From positions 186,001 to 250,000 of the IMG/VR virus record IMGVR_UViG_3300021963_000023: a stretch of 64,000 nt of DNA. The stretch is one strand, 5' to 3'. This stretch comes from a virus. Below the pieces are notes generated by a model. The model was given only the letters and a program-made list of their open reading frames with translations, did not search any database and was not told the origin of the DNA. Made by a program: the position numbers and the translations under genes. Each line of letters starts with the position of its first letter. Position 1 is the stretch's first letter. Positions 43,205 through 51,700 of the stretch are shown here, piece by piece.

Positions 43205-43843
43205 ATGGAAAAGATATTTTTTGATGACACAACATACATTTGGAAAACCAAATTAAATTATACAGGTGATAAATCATCTTTTTTAAAAGAAGCGTACTCT
43301 CTTATAGAATCCCAACCTAAAGTTAAATCAGATGGATTTGGATATAAAAGAGAATGGAACGAACATTTAAATTTTATTGGTGATGTTAAGGTTGAAACAA
43401 AATTAGATGAAATTTTTAAAATCGGTATTAATAAATGTAAAGAAATTTATAATGAAAAAAATATAAATTACAATAAAATCAATACAGACTCTTGGGTTAA
43501 TGTTGTTCGATCAAAAAATCCAGTACAAGACAATTTTCACAATGGTAAAAAATATCATATACATACCGAAATTAATAAAGGAAACAAACAATTTATTCCA
43601 CACTATACATATGTTTATTATATTCAAATGCCAGATGTAATGAATGGCGATGATGGTGTATTGTGTTTTTTAGGTGAAAATAAGAAAGAATATTTCATCA
43701 AACCAGAAGAAGATGATTTAATTATTATGGAGGCACATATCCCACACTCTCCAAATAGTGCACCAAACTCCACATTAGATAGAATAGTTATGGCTGGAAA
43801 CGTTGGTTTTGATTTTATTAAAAAAGAAAAAACAATATTATAA
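43205..43843 (+). CDS. 2-oxoglutarate/Fe(II) oxygenase-like protein C, variant metal motif
   Basis: 212 residues. The metal-binding site reads HIHTE, so H120 is followed by Glu (E122) rather than Asp. This is followed by HYTYVYYIQMPD, GDDGVLCF and a late IMEAHIPHSPNSAPNST segment with H181, then LDRIVMAGNVGFDF with R193. The order fits oxygenases of the putative 2OG-Fe(II) oxygenase family in phages, with a His-x-Glu variant of the facial triad. It ends KEKTIL rather than -LI. The stop overlaps the next ATG (TAATG). Confidence 0.65.
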   Translation: MEKIFFDDTTYIWKTKLNYTGDKSSFLKEAYSLIESQPKVKSDGFGYKREWNEHLNFIGDVKVETKLDEIFKIGINKCKEIYNEKNINYNKINTDSWVNVVRSKNPVQDNFHNGKKYHIHTEINKGNKQFIPHYTYVYYIQMPDVMNGDDGVLCFLGENKKEYFIKPEEDDLIIMEAHIPHSPNSAPNSTLDRIVMAGNVGFDFIKKEKTIL

Positions 43844-44565
43844 TGCTAGTAGAAAATAAATTTTTATTTGTAAATCTACCAAGATGTGCTTCAACCTCTT
43901 TTCATATATCATGTTTAAGAAGTGGATTTAAAATTGAACATTACGGCCAATCATTTGTAGACAATTATCATACACCAATTAATTTAACACTTAGTAATGA
44001 AGAGCTAGCAGACAACATGGTTCATCTTCATGAAAGATTAGATGTGTTACTTTCAAAATTTGGGAATGAATATGATATCATATCCATAAAAAGAGATAAG
44101 TACGAAAGATTCTTATCATTGTGGAAGCATATAATCGATATAGCACACATGGAAGGTAATATCGAATTATATAATATATTTAAAAAACTAGAGTTAGAAG
44201 ATATTTTATTTTATAATTATTCAGATTTAATATCGAATGAGGAGTCTGTAATATCTGAATTTGTGAGAAGAAATAAAATTGAAAAACATATGACAGACAT
44301 TCTTTATACTATGTTAATTATTTTAGTTAGACATGTCTCATTTTGGCATAATAATAATCCCAAAATAAAATGGTTTGAATTTGGTGAGTTTACAGAATTA
44401 GAAGAATGGGTTTCTAATAAAACAGGTAAACCATTTAAAATGGGGAAATCAAATGGAAGTCAACATTTTGATTGCAAATTAAAAATGAATAGTGATTTCA
44501 TAAAAAGATATAATAATATTTATGATTATTATGATTTTCAAAAAAATGTTAAGACACTAATATAA
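43843..44565 (+). CDS. Sulfotransferase-like protein A
   Basis: 240 residues. VNLPRCASTSFH (10-21) is the P-loop-like 5'-phosphosulfate-binding loop of sulfotransferases. EYDIISIKRDKYERFLSLWKH gives the Arg and Ser of the 3'-phosphate site. The remainder is helical, as in the Sulfotransfer family. It would transfer sulfate from PAPS to a hydroxyl or amine, and a PAPS-forming kinase candidate lies 3 kb upstream. It ends VKTLI. Some members of this P-loop family have lost transferase activity, so activity is not certain. Confidence 0.7.
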   Translation: MLVENKFLFVNLPRCASTSFHISCLRSGFKIEHYGQSFVDNYHTPINLTLSNEELADNMVHLHERLDVLLSKFGNEYDIISIKRDKYERFLSLWKHIIDIAHMEGNIELYNIFKKLELEDILFYNYSDLISNEESVISEFVRRNKIEKHMTDILYTMLIILVRHVSFWHNNNPKIKWFEFGEFTELEEWVSNKTGKPFKMGKSNGSQHFDCKLKMNSDFIKRYNNIYDYYDFQKNVKTLI

Positions 44566-44566
44566 C

Positions 44567-44869
44567 ATGATTAACACCCCTAATATCGATTATAAAGAAA
44601 TATTTGAAGCCTGGAAAATTTCACTCAAACCAACACTAAAACAAGAAGAATTGGCTAAACTTAGGCTTGAGGTTTGTTTGGGGTGTAATTATAGAAAAGA
44701 AGTGGTTAAGGGGTTAAAATGGAGCACTCTTTGTGGAAAATGTGGATGCCCCTTAAATAAAAAAGTGTTTTCCCCAAATTATAATTCCTGCCCAGAAAAA
44801 TTATGGGGTGATATTGATTCTAATTATTTGGAACCTCTTAACCCCAAAAATAAAAACACTTTAATATAA
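44567..44869 (+). CDS. Small zinc-ribbon protein
   Basis: 100 residues. Two zinc-binding knuckles are visible: CLGC (residues ~37-40) and CGKCGCPL (~56-63), followed by a third Cys in NSCPEKLW (~74). Such a C..C...C..C arrangement with CP..W is known from small phage proteins of unknown role. The first 35 residues are helical. It ends NKNTLI even though no gene starts immediately after, so the tag is not merely a by-product of a start codon overlap. It is followed by an 85-base gap holding a possible promoter box. Confidence 0.68.
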   Translation: MINTPNIDYKEIFEAWKISLKPTLKQEELAKLRLEVCLGCNYRKEVVKGLKWSTLCGKCGCPLNKKVFSPNYNSCPEKLWGDIDSNYLEPLNPKNKNTLI

Positions 44870-44919
44870 ATAGTATATATCTATATATGTATATACAAAT
44901 TTTAAAATGGTGATTAGTG

Positions 44920-44928
44920 ATATTTATA
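44920..44928 (+). promoter_or_regulatory. Candidate late-type box ATATTTATA
   Basis: ATATTTATA lies 27 bases before the ATG at 44955, inside an 85-base gap of A/T-rich sequence (alternating TATA tracts at about 44872-44896). It resembles the boxes preceding structural genes and would uncouple the Hint-protein gene from the oxygenase operon. Confidence 0.35.
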
Positions 44929-44954
44929 TAATAAGAAATAAAAAATAAGATTTT

Positions 44955-46448
44955 ATGAAAGCAACAATAATTGGTAGTGATTTTTTACAAAAAGATGGTT
45001 CGGTCAAATTTTTGGAAATAAATACAAACACCACAATCTATAATGAGGGCGCGGATTTGTTAGAATATGACGCGTTATTTAATATGTTAAATGTTAATAA
45101 TATTACAGAATTTCATTATATATGGACGGAAAATGATGCATATAGCCCATTAAATCAGGCACACAGATTTGTGCAAATATTAAAAACAAAATGTGAGGAA
45201 AATAATATATCATATACTGATCATATTGTGCCAATGAATTCGGTAACTGTACCTTTTATTGAAGACGCTAATAATAAATTTATCTTAAGACAGTCCTTTG
45301 ATACTACCGCATTGGTAGATGAAACATATTGTGCTGATAAATTTGAATTTTTTAATTTAATGAAAGATTCACAATATATCCCCAAAACACATTACACATC
45401 GGATACATTAAATTTAAATACTTTGGATGAGGTGAATTATACTGATACTGAAAACCCAAACGTATTAATAAAATATCGTTATCCACAATATGATAAATCA
45501 TTATACCCGGCCCTATATGCAGTTTCTAATAATACCGAATTATCTGATACAATAAATTCTGCTGAAAGTAATTTTTTAGTTCAAGAATTTATATTTTCAG
45601 AAGAAAATTTGGTGGAGGGTAGATATTCGATTATAAGAGGGATTGATATCATATATGGGTCTAATTTAGATGTTATTAATATGGGTGGCTATAGTCAATC
45701 CACGATAATACCGGTTTTATTTGCAACTACAGAACTTATTCCCAATACAAAAAAATTAAACCAAAAAAGTAGATACAAATATATTACAAAAGATGTTGGT
45801 GGATCAAAAGGAAAAGATTATCATACCGATGATGATTCAAATATTTTAAACTATGATGGCTCATTAACAAATGTTAGTACAATACAATTGGGTGATTATG
45901 TTCGTTCTATTAATTTTGTGGATTCAAATGAAAATGAAGCTAAAGCTTTTACTAATGAAATTTTAACATACGGTTGGGATAGTACATTACAGCAATCAAA
46001 TGACACATTAGTACCATTACAATCTGAATTAGTGGGTATGATATCATCATCAGTTGAAATGGTAATGATAAAAATAACATTAGAAGATGGTAGAACTTGG
46101 TCAGATACTCCTGCGTGTGTATATTATATTGAAGAAAAAGATTCAACAGCAACTAGGTTTGAAAAGGTAAATAGTCTATATGTTGGTGATAAATTAGTTA
46201 TAACCGATTCAAATACTAATCAATTAACAACCATAACAATTACGGGATTAGAAATGATATATGAAACCAAAACAATTTACACATTAGATTTTGCACCTTC
46301 TGATTTATTCTTAGTTGATATTGGCGATTTTCAATTTAGTGTAATGCATAATGGTTGCTGGTGTAGTTATTCATATTGTGGTAACTGGTGTTATTCATCA
46401 TGGTGTCCAACCTGTCAATATGGCGGGTTTCAAAAATTTCAACCCTAA
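44955..46448 (+). CDS. ATP-grasp-like / Hint-domain protein with Cys-Trp-rich C-terminal tail
   Basis: 497 residues. Residues ~1-260 resemble an ATP-grasp enzyme: FLEINTNTTIYNEGADLLEY, CADKFEFFNLMKDSQYIPKT (126-145), NVLIKYRYPQY (169-179), FLVQEFI (207-213) and an end with DVINMGG. From ~295 a Hint (hedgehog/intein-type) region follows: ILNYDGSLTNVSTIQLGDYV (297-316), DGRTWSDTPACVYY (378-391), VNSLYVGDKLVI (405-416), IYTLDF (441-446) and the terminal VMHNGC (463-468), the usual His-Asn cleavage end. The block-B His (TxxH) is replaced (TPAC). After His-Asn come 31 residues with six Cys and three Trp. The Hint could release this tail; whether it is a peptide product is unknown. Confidence 0.6.
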   Translation: MKATIIGSDFLQKDGSVKFLEINTNTTIYNEGADLLEYDALFNMLNVNNITEFHYIWTENDAYSPLNQAHRFVQILKTKCEENNISYTDHIVPMNSVTVPFIEDANNKFILRQSFDTTALVDETYCADKFEFFNLMKDSQYIPKTHYTSDTLNLNTLDEVNYTDTENPNVLIKYRYPQYDKSLYPALYAVSNNTELSDTINSAESNFLVQEFIFSEENLVEGRYSIIRGIDIIYGSNLDVINMGGYSQSTIIPVLFATTELIPNTKKLNQKSRYKYITKDVGGSKGKDYHTDDDSNILNYDGSLTNVSTIQLGDYVRSINFVDSNENEAKAFTNEILTYGWDSTLQQSNDTLVPLQSELVGMISSSVEMVMIKITLEDGRTWSDTPACVYYIEEKDSTATRFEKVNSLYVGDKLVITDSNTNQLTTITITGLEMIYETKTIYTLDFAPSDLFLVDIGDFQFSVMHNGCWCSYSYCGNWCYSSWCPTCQYGGFQKFQP

Positions 46449-46482
46449 GATTTTTAATAAAAATATAAAATAAAAACATATC

Positions 46483-46629
46483 ATGGCAAAGACCCCAAAA
46501 ATAAGAGAAGAAAGACCATCAACTGTTATCAAGTTAGTAATTAGTCCACTATCTACGGATGTAAAGACAAAAATATCAACAGCATTTCAAGCAGTTGTTA
46601 CCGCTATAAAAGATAAACACTTATCATAA
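46483..46629 (+). CDS. Small basic phage protein
   Basis: 48 residues (begins MAKTPKIREERPSTVIKLVI, ends IKDKHLS). An A-rich leader (AAATAAAAACATATC) precedes the ATG, as for other genes here. The protein has a basic N-terminal segment and a predicted amphipathic helix (TKISTAFQAVVTAIKD). No family is recognised. It lies between the Hint protein and an oxygenase; a small accessory or substrate-like peptide role cannot be excluded. Confidence 0.5.
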   Translation: MAKTPKIREERPSTVIKLVISPLSTDVKTKISTAFQAVVTAIKDKHLS

Positions 46630-46664
46630 GTTAAAAAGACGAATGTTTGTTCATCCATTTATAT

Positions 46665-47234
46665 ATGATAAATCATTCAATCAATAATAACGTATTTACA
46701 CAAACCGAATGTCTTGATATAATTGATTTTTGTATTCAACACGGTAAACCTTTTTCATATCGTCCGAATGAATTTTGGGATTGTAGAAGAATACATGATG
46801 AGGGATTTAAGGAACAAATAATTACTTCATTAATGAATAATTATAAAACCGGGAATTTTAATTTATGGTTTGATTTTGATGATTTTAATCTAAGGAATTT
46901 TCTTATTAGTTTAACATCTTATTACGATGGTAGATACCTAAATTTACACAAAGATATTGATAGTGAGTTAACGTCGGTAATTGTATTATCAAATGGATTT
47001 GAAGGTGGTCAATTCGCATTAAGTGATAGTAACAGACCAGATATTCATTTTAATAAAATGGATGATATTACTACTTATGATTTAAAAATTGGTGATATGA
47101 TATCCTTCAATGGGTCAAAAACCTATCATGGGGTTTTACCGGTCACAAATGGTACACGATATGCCTTAAATATTTGGATGGATAACATCAATTCTGACCG
47201 ATTAAAACGTAAAGTTGAAAAAACATTGATATGA
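46665..47234 (+). CDS. 2-oxoglutarate/Fe(II) oxygenase-like protein D
   Basis: 189 residues from the ATG at 46665, preferred to a TTG at 46647 because it gives the same start plan as the neighbouring oxygenases (INNNVFTQTECLDIIDFC matches IFENFLSPEECNIILNKC). LNLHKDIDSELTSVIVLSNG has H95 and D97, EGGQFAL follows, and TYHGVLPVTNGTRYALNIWM provides H155 and R165. The full Fe(II)/2-oxoglutarate triad and Arg are present. It ends KVEKTLI. The gene lies downstream of the Hint protein, so it may act on the same substrate. Confidence 0.78.
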   Translation: MINHSINNNVFTQTECLDIIDFCIQHGKPFSYRPNEFWDCRRIHDEGFKEQIITSLMNNYKTGNFNLWFDFDDFNLRNFLISLTSYYDGRYLNLHKDIDSELTSVIVLSNGFEGGQFALSDSNRPDIHFNKMDDITTYDLKIGDMISFNGSKTYHGVLPVTNGTRYALNIWMDNINSDRLKRKVEKTLI

Positions 47235-47728
47235 GTATATTAATTGTTGCATTACCTAGAACCGGTTCAACTTCATTATTATATAAATTAGCAAAAGAAA
47301 AGGGATTAACTCCGATATTTGAACCATTCGATAATAGTGGAAGATTTAAGTATAATGGTGAAAAAAACGTAGTCCTTAAAACAATAATATGTCATCACCC
47401 AAACAATTTTGAATTAAGTAAGTACTTTGACAAGGTAATATTATTATCTAGAAAAAATATATTAGAATGTGTAGAATCTCACGCATACCAAATCTACTTC
47501 TCAAAAAAGAAAAATTACAATTCAAATCATCAATATTATTACGAAGAAGTACCATCTAAGTTATTTGATTTATGTTATAATGATGTAATGAAATGGAATA
47601 AGGATTTGAGTGAATTATCTTATAGACTTAACACCCCAATTACATATTATGAAGACATATATGATATCAATAGTAATGAAAGATTACGAAAAGGGAATAA
47701 AAGTGAATTTAATAAAAAACTAATTTAA
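47231..47728 (+). CDS. Sulfotransferase-like protein B
   Basis: 165 residues. ALPRTGSTSL (7-16) is the phosphosulfate-binding loop and VILLSRKNILECVESHAYQ the likely 3'-phosphate site. It is short compared with the 200-300 residues of standard sulfotransferases but similar to the two others here. It overlaps the preceding oxygenase by 4 bases and ends FNKKLI although the next gene starts only after a gap. Confidence 0.68.
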   Translation: MSILIVALPRTGSTSLLYKLAKEKGLTPIFEPFDNSGRFKYNGEKNVVLKTIICHHPNNFELSKYFDKVILLSRKNILECVESHAYQIYFSKKKNYNSNHQYYYEEVPSKLFDLCYNDVMKWNKDLSELSYRLNTPITYYEDIYDINSNERLRKGNKSEFNKKLI

Positions 47729-47733
47729 TTATT

Positions 47734-48141
47734 GTGAATTATACAACACCATATGATTTTTTAAAAAATTGTGTAATGACTAGAATCAAACCAAGTGGGG
47801 TACACGGTGTTGGTGTTTTTGCAATTAGGGATATTAAAAAGGGTGAAACCGTTTTTGAATTTTGGCAAGGAAAAACGGGGATATATGAAATTTCTAAAGC
47901 TGAGTTTGACACCTTTTCAGAGGAATTACAAGATTTTATAAGAGCAATGCGTGGTCACCCGTATAAAGTTAAACTTACAAATGGGTGTGTATATGGTTGT
48001 ACAAATCATTATATTAATACAAATTTTGAAAACGGAACGGTTGATTGTTTCACATTTAAAGCATTGGCCGATATTCCATTAAATGAGGAGTTGTTTAGTA
48101 ATTATGGGAATAACCATAGACATGAATATAAATTAATATAA
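47734..48141 (+). CDS. SET-domain protein, candidate lysine methyltransferase
   Basis: 135 residues from a GTG at 47734; an in-frame ATG at 47776 gives 121 residues and starts right at the domain (MTRIKPSGVHGVGVFAIRD). Motifs follow the SET order: GVGVFA (~25-30), KKGETVFEF, NHYINTNFENG (the NHxxxPN-like motif, here with Thr for Pro) and EELFSNYG (118-125, the Tyr motif). SET enzymes methylate protein lysines with SAM. In phages they may modify host or virion proteins. It ends HEYKLI. Confidence 0.7.
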   Translation: MNYTTPYDFLKNCVMTRIKPSGVHGVGVFAIRDIKKGETVFEFWQGKTGIYEISKAEFDTFSEELQDFIRAMRGHPYKVKLTNGCVYGCTNHYINTNFENGTVDCFTFKALADIPLNEELFSNYGNNHRHEYKLI

Positions 48142-48142
48142 A

Positions 48143-48706
48143 ATGATTATTACAATACTATGTGAACCTAGAAGTGGATCTACAAATTTGGCCAATTGGT
48201 TTTTTATAAGAAAGGATTTCACGGTATTATATGAACCATATAATATTAAGTCAGAATGGTACAAGAACAAAATACCACCCCAAAACTGGGAATTTACAAC
48301 TGAACATCTATTAATAAAGGAAATTTATTCAAAAGAAATAAATTATACCGATTTATTAGACATATCAGACAAAATCATTATTCTTTATAGAGAAAATGAA
48401 TATGAACAATCGCTATCCTGGGAAAATGCTGTTGCAACAAATAACTGGGATAGGCCGTGGGTTTATGAAGAAAACTCTGAAAAAAAACAAACCGTAGGGT
48501 TGGATTATTTTTATGATATAAAAGAAGGTATTAAAGAAAATTATATTAATAAGAATTATTTCACAATATCATACGAAGAATTATATTATAATAATGGGTT
48601 TCAAAGGGTTGTGGATTACCTTAATATTGATGGTGTTGAGAACACTGGGTTCCCATATGGCCAGAAATATAGAATTAATACTGACAAACCCAGGCCATTA
48701 ATTTAA
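48143..48706 (+). CDS. Sulfotransferase-like protein C
   Basis: 187 residues. CEPRSGSTNL (7-16) is the phosphosulfate loop, and SDKIIILYRENEYEQSLSWE the matching Arg/Ser motif. The fold-level pattern is that of the nodulation-sulfotransferase or Stf0-like type. It is the last gene of the island, ending KPRPLI, with 76 bases to the next fibre gene. Together with copies A and B it makes sulfation the most repeated single chemistry after radical SAM and oxygenase genes. Confidence 0.7.
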   Translation: MIITILCEPRSGSTNLANWFFIRKDFTVLYEPYNIKSEWYKNKIPPQNWEFTTEHLLIKEIYSKEINYTDLLDISDKIIILYRENEYEQSLSWENAVATNNWDRPWVYEENSEKKQTVGLDYFYDIKEGIKENYINKNYFTISYEELYYNNGFQRVVDYLNIDGVENTGFPYGQKYRINTDKPRPLI

Positions 48707-48753
48707 ATCCTTTTATAAAACCAATATTTTAATTACCATAATCAAAGGACAAA

Positions 48754-48772
48754 CTATTTATCTATGTATAAT
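48754..48772 (+). promoter_or_regulatory. Candidate promoter: CTATTTAT box plus TATAAT
   Basis: CTATTTAT (48754-48761) is followed by a TATAAT hexamer (48767-48772), 10 bases before the ATG at 48783. Either may be the -10. No good -35 is seen. It sits in a 76-base A/T-rich gap between the modification island and the second fibre block. Confidence 0.4.
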
Positions 48773-48782
48773 ACACATTTAG

Positions 48783-51700
48783 ATGAATATATTTGATCCT
48801 CACATATCGGGCTCCCTATCAGTATCTGGTTCGGGAGAAATTTCAGGAGACTTAAGGGTACTGGGTACCATTTCTGGCTCTATTAAGGGAGACGGGTCTC
48901 AACTCTTTAATATACCCTCTAGCGGTGTTACAGGGCTCAATTTAACACGAATTGCTGATGGGGTTGCCACAGCATCCATTTCTTCAGCAAACGGCTTAAG
49001 AATTAACTCAAATACCGAAATTACGGGGACATTAAAACTTAATAAAGTAAACTTAGGTAGTAACAACATTGTTGATATTACTCTTACAGATGGGGGAGGG
49101 AAATATTTCATCAACGGAGTTAGAGCTCCAAGGTTATCCTTCATTAAGGGATTCAAATATAGATTTTATTTTAATAACAATAACGTACACCCATTACTTT
49201 TTTCTTTAACTAGCGAAGGGGAACACAATGGAGGTACAATATATACCACTGGAATAACAACCAACTCCGACCCTTTTTATGTTGAAGTTGATGTTACCGA
49301 TGCCACAGCCACAACATTCTATTATTGGTGTGACCATCACGTTGGGATGGGTAATGCTATAACAGTATATTCGGATTTTATACATGGTCAATCTAGTATT
49401 GGTCTCATTAACGTAGATACAACTGCACTTGCCACAACCGGGTCAAATAACTTTACAAATATTCAAAGAACAAGTGGGTCCTTAGTGGTGACCGGTTCCG
49501 TTGATATCACAGGTTCAATTACATTGAATGGTCAAGCAATTGGAACAGGAAAATTGGATGAAACAACATTTCAATCATATACAAGTTCAAACGATTCAAC
49601 CAACTCAACACAAAATAGTCGGTTAACATCAATCGAGTCTGCAACGAGTAGTTTGAATTCATTTACTAGTTCCATCGATAATACAATTAAAAATAAACTT
49701 AATACGGAAGCAGTTATAACTGGAAGCGTTCAAGTTTTAATAACAGGAACAACAGGATATTCCACGTTTAGCTCAAGTGTGTCTACAAGTATAGGTTCAT
49801 TATCTAGTTCAGTTGCCACCACAACAAGTGGATTATCATCTAGCATTGGTTCTTTGAGTTCTAGTGTTGATTCTTTATCCTCATCAATTGCAACAACAAC
49901 TAGTGGGTTAAGTTCTAGTGTTGCAACAACAACAAGTGGATTAAGCTCAAGTATTGGAAGTTTATCTTCGTCTTTTAGTTCCACTAATGATACTCAGAAT
50001 GGTAAATTAACAAGTATTGAAACATCAACAAGTAGTTTAAATACATTTACTAGTTCTATTGACACAACAATTAAAAATAAACTTAACACAGAAACGGTTA
50101 TATCGGGAAGTGTTCAAGTTATAATAACAGGAACAACTGGTTATTCAACATTCAGCTCAAGTATATCAACAAGTGTAGGATTATTAAGTTCGTCAGTTGC
50201 TACAACAACAAGTGGATTAAGCTCAAGTATTGGAAGTTTATCTTCATCTTTTAGTTCTACCAGTGATGCACAGAATAATAAAATTACAAGTATTGAAACA
50301 TCAACAAGTAGTTTAAATTCATATACAAGTAGTAATATTACTAACATAAATGCAATTCATACATCAACAGGTAGTTTAAATACATTTAGTTCATCAATAT
50401 TAGGTAGTATTGAACTTACTGGTTCTAATTTAACAGTTAAAGGAGATTTACTTGTTAAAGGAACAACAACACAAATCGATTCAACAACCGTAAACATTGG
50501 CGATAATATCATTCAATTAAATGGTACTGGTGCAACCAATGCGGGTATTGTTGTTAGAGATGCAACAGCACCAAATACCATTTCAGGATCATTGTTATGG
50601 GACACAACAAATGATTATTGGAAGGCTGGAATTGTAGGAAGTGAAGAAAAAATAATTCTTAATACTGAATACTCAACGTTCTCTACATCAATAGATTCTA
50701 GAGCAACTAGTTTACAAACATCAACAAGTTCTTTAAACACATATACCAGTTCTAATAATACTAACATAAGTGCTATTCACACATCAACCGGTAGTTTAAA
50801 TACATTTACATCTAGTGCTAATACTAAATTTGGTGTTATCGAAACCTCCACATCAAGTTTAAATACATTTACTTCTTCGTTATTAACGGCAATAGAGTTA
50901 ACAGGTTCTAACCTTACAGTTAGAGGTAACTTCTTGGTTAAAGGTACAACAACAAACGTTAATACAACAACGTTAGATGTTGATAATAATCTAATTAACT
51001 TAAATGGTAATGGTGCGTCATTTGCTGGTATACGAGTTAAAGATACAACAGGTCCAAATTTAATATCAGGGTCATTATTATGGGATGCAACAAATGATTA
51101 TTGGATTGCGGGTCAATTAGGTTCAGAACAAAGATTAGTAAGAGAAACAGAATTTAACAATGCCGTTACAAGAGTAGGTAATGTTGAAACTTCAACAGGT
51201 TCATTAAACTCTTTTACGAGTTCTATTAATACAACCATTAAAACAAAATTAAATACTGAAGGTGTTTTAAGTGGATCCATTCAAGTTAATCACAATACAA
51301 CAACAAATTATGTTGCAAATGAACATATAAACCATACGGCGGTTTCAATTACTGCAGGAAGTGGTTTAACTGGTGGCGGAGATATATCAACAACACGGAC
51401 AATTAATGTGGGTGCGGGTAACGGTATAACAGTAAATGCTGATGATATTGCAATTGATACATCGTCAGCAACATTTACCACGGGTGTTAAAACTAAATTA
51501 AATACTGAAGGTGTAATATCAGGTTCTGCACAAGTTACTGGATTAAGTAACGCACAATTAACAAACTCATCGTTTCATGTTGGAACAACATCAATATCAT
51601 TAGGTAGAACAAGTGCGTCTCAAACATTAACGGGAATATCAATTGATGGCACCTCAGCTTATGCCACTCAATGGGGTACTAGTGCTGGATATGCTAATTT

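Noticed and set aside
44955-46448. True splicing intein
   Set aside because: No C-terminal extein domain and no Cys/Ser/Thr right after HN (Gly467 follows), so splicing is unlikely. Cleavage-type Hint is the better reading.
46647-46664. TTG start for the oxygenase at 46665
   Set aside because: The 6-residue extension is not matched in related proteins, and an ATG with the usual family start follows.
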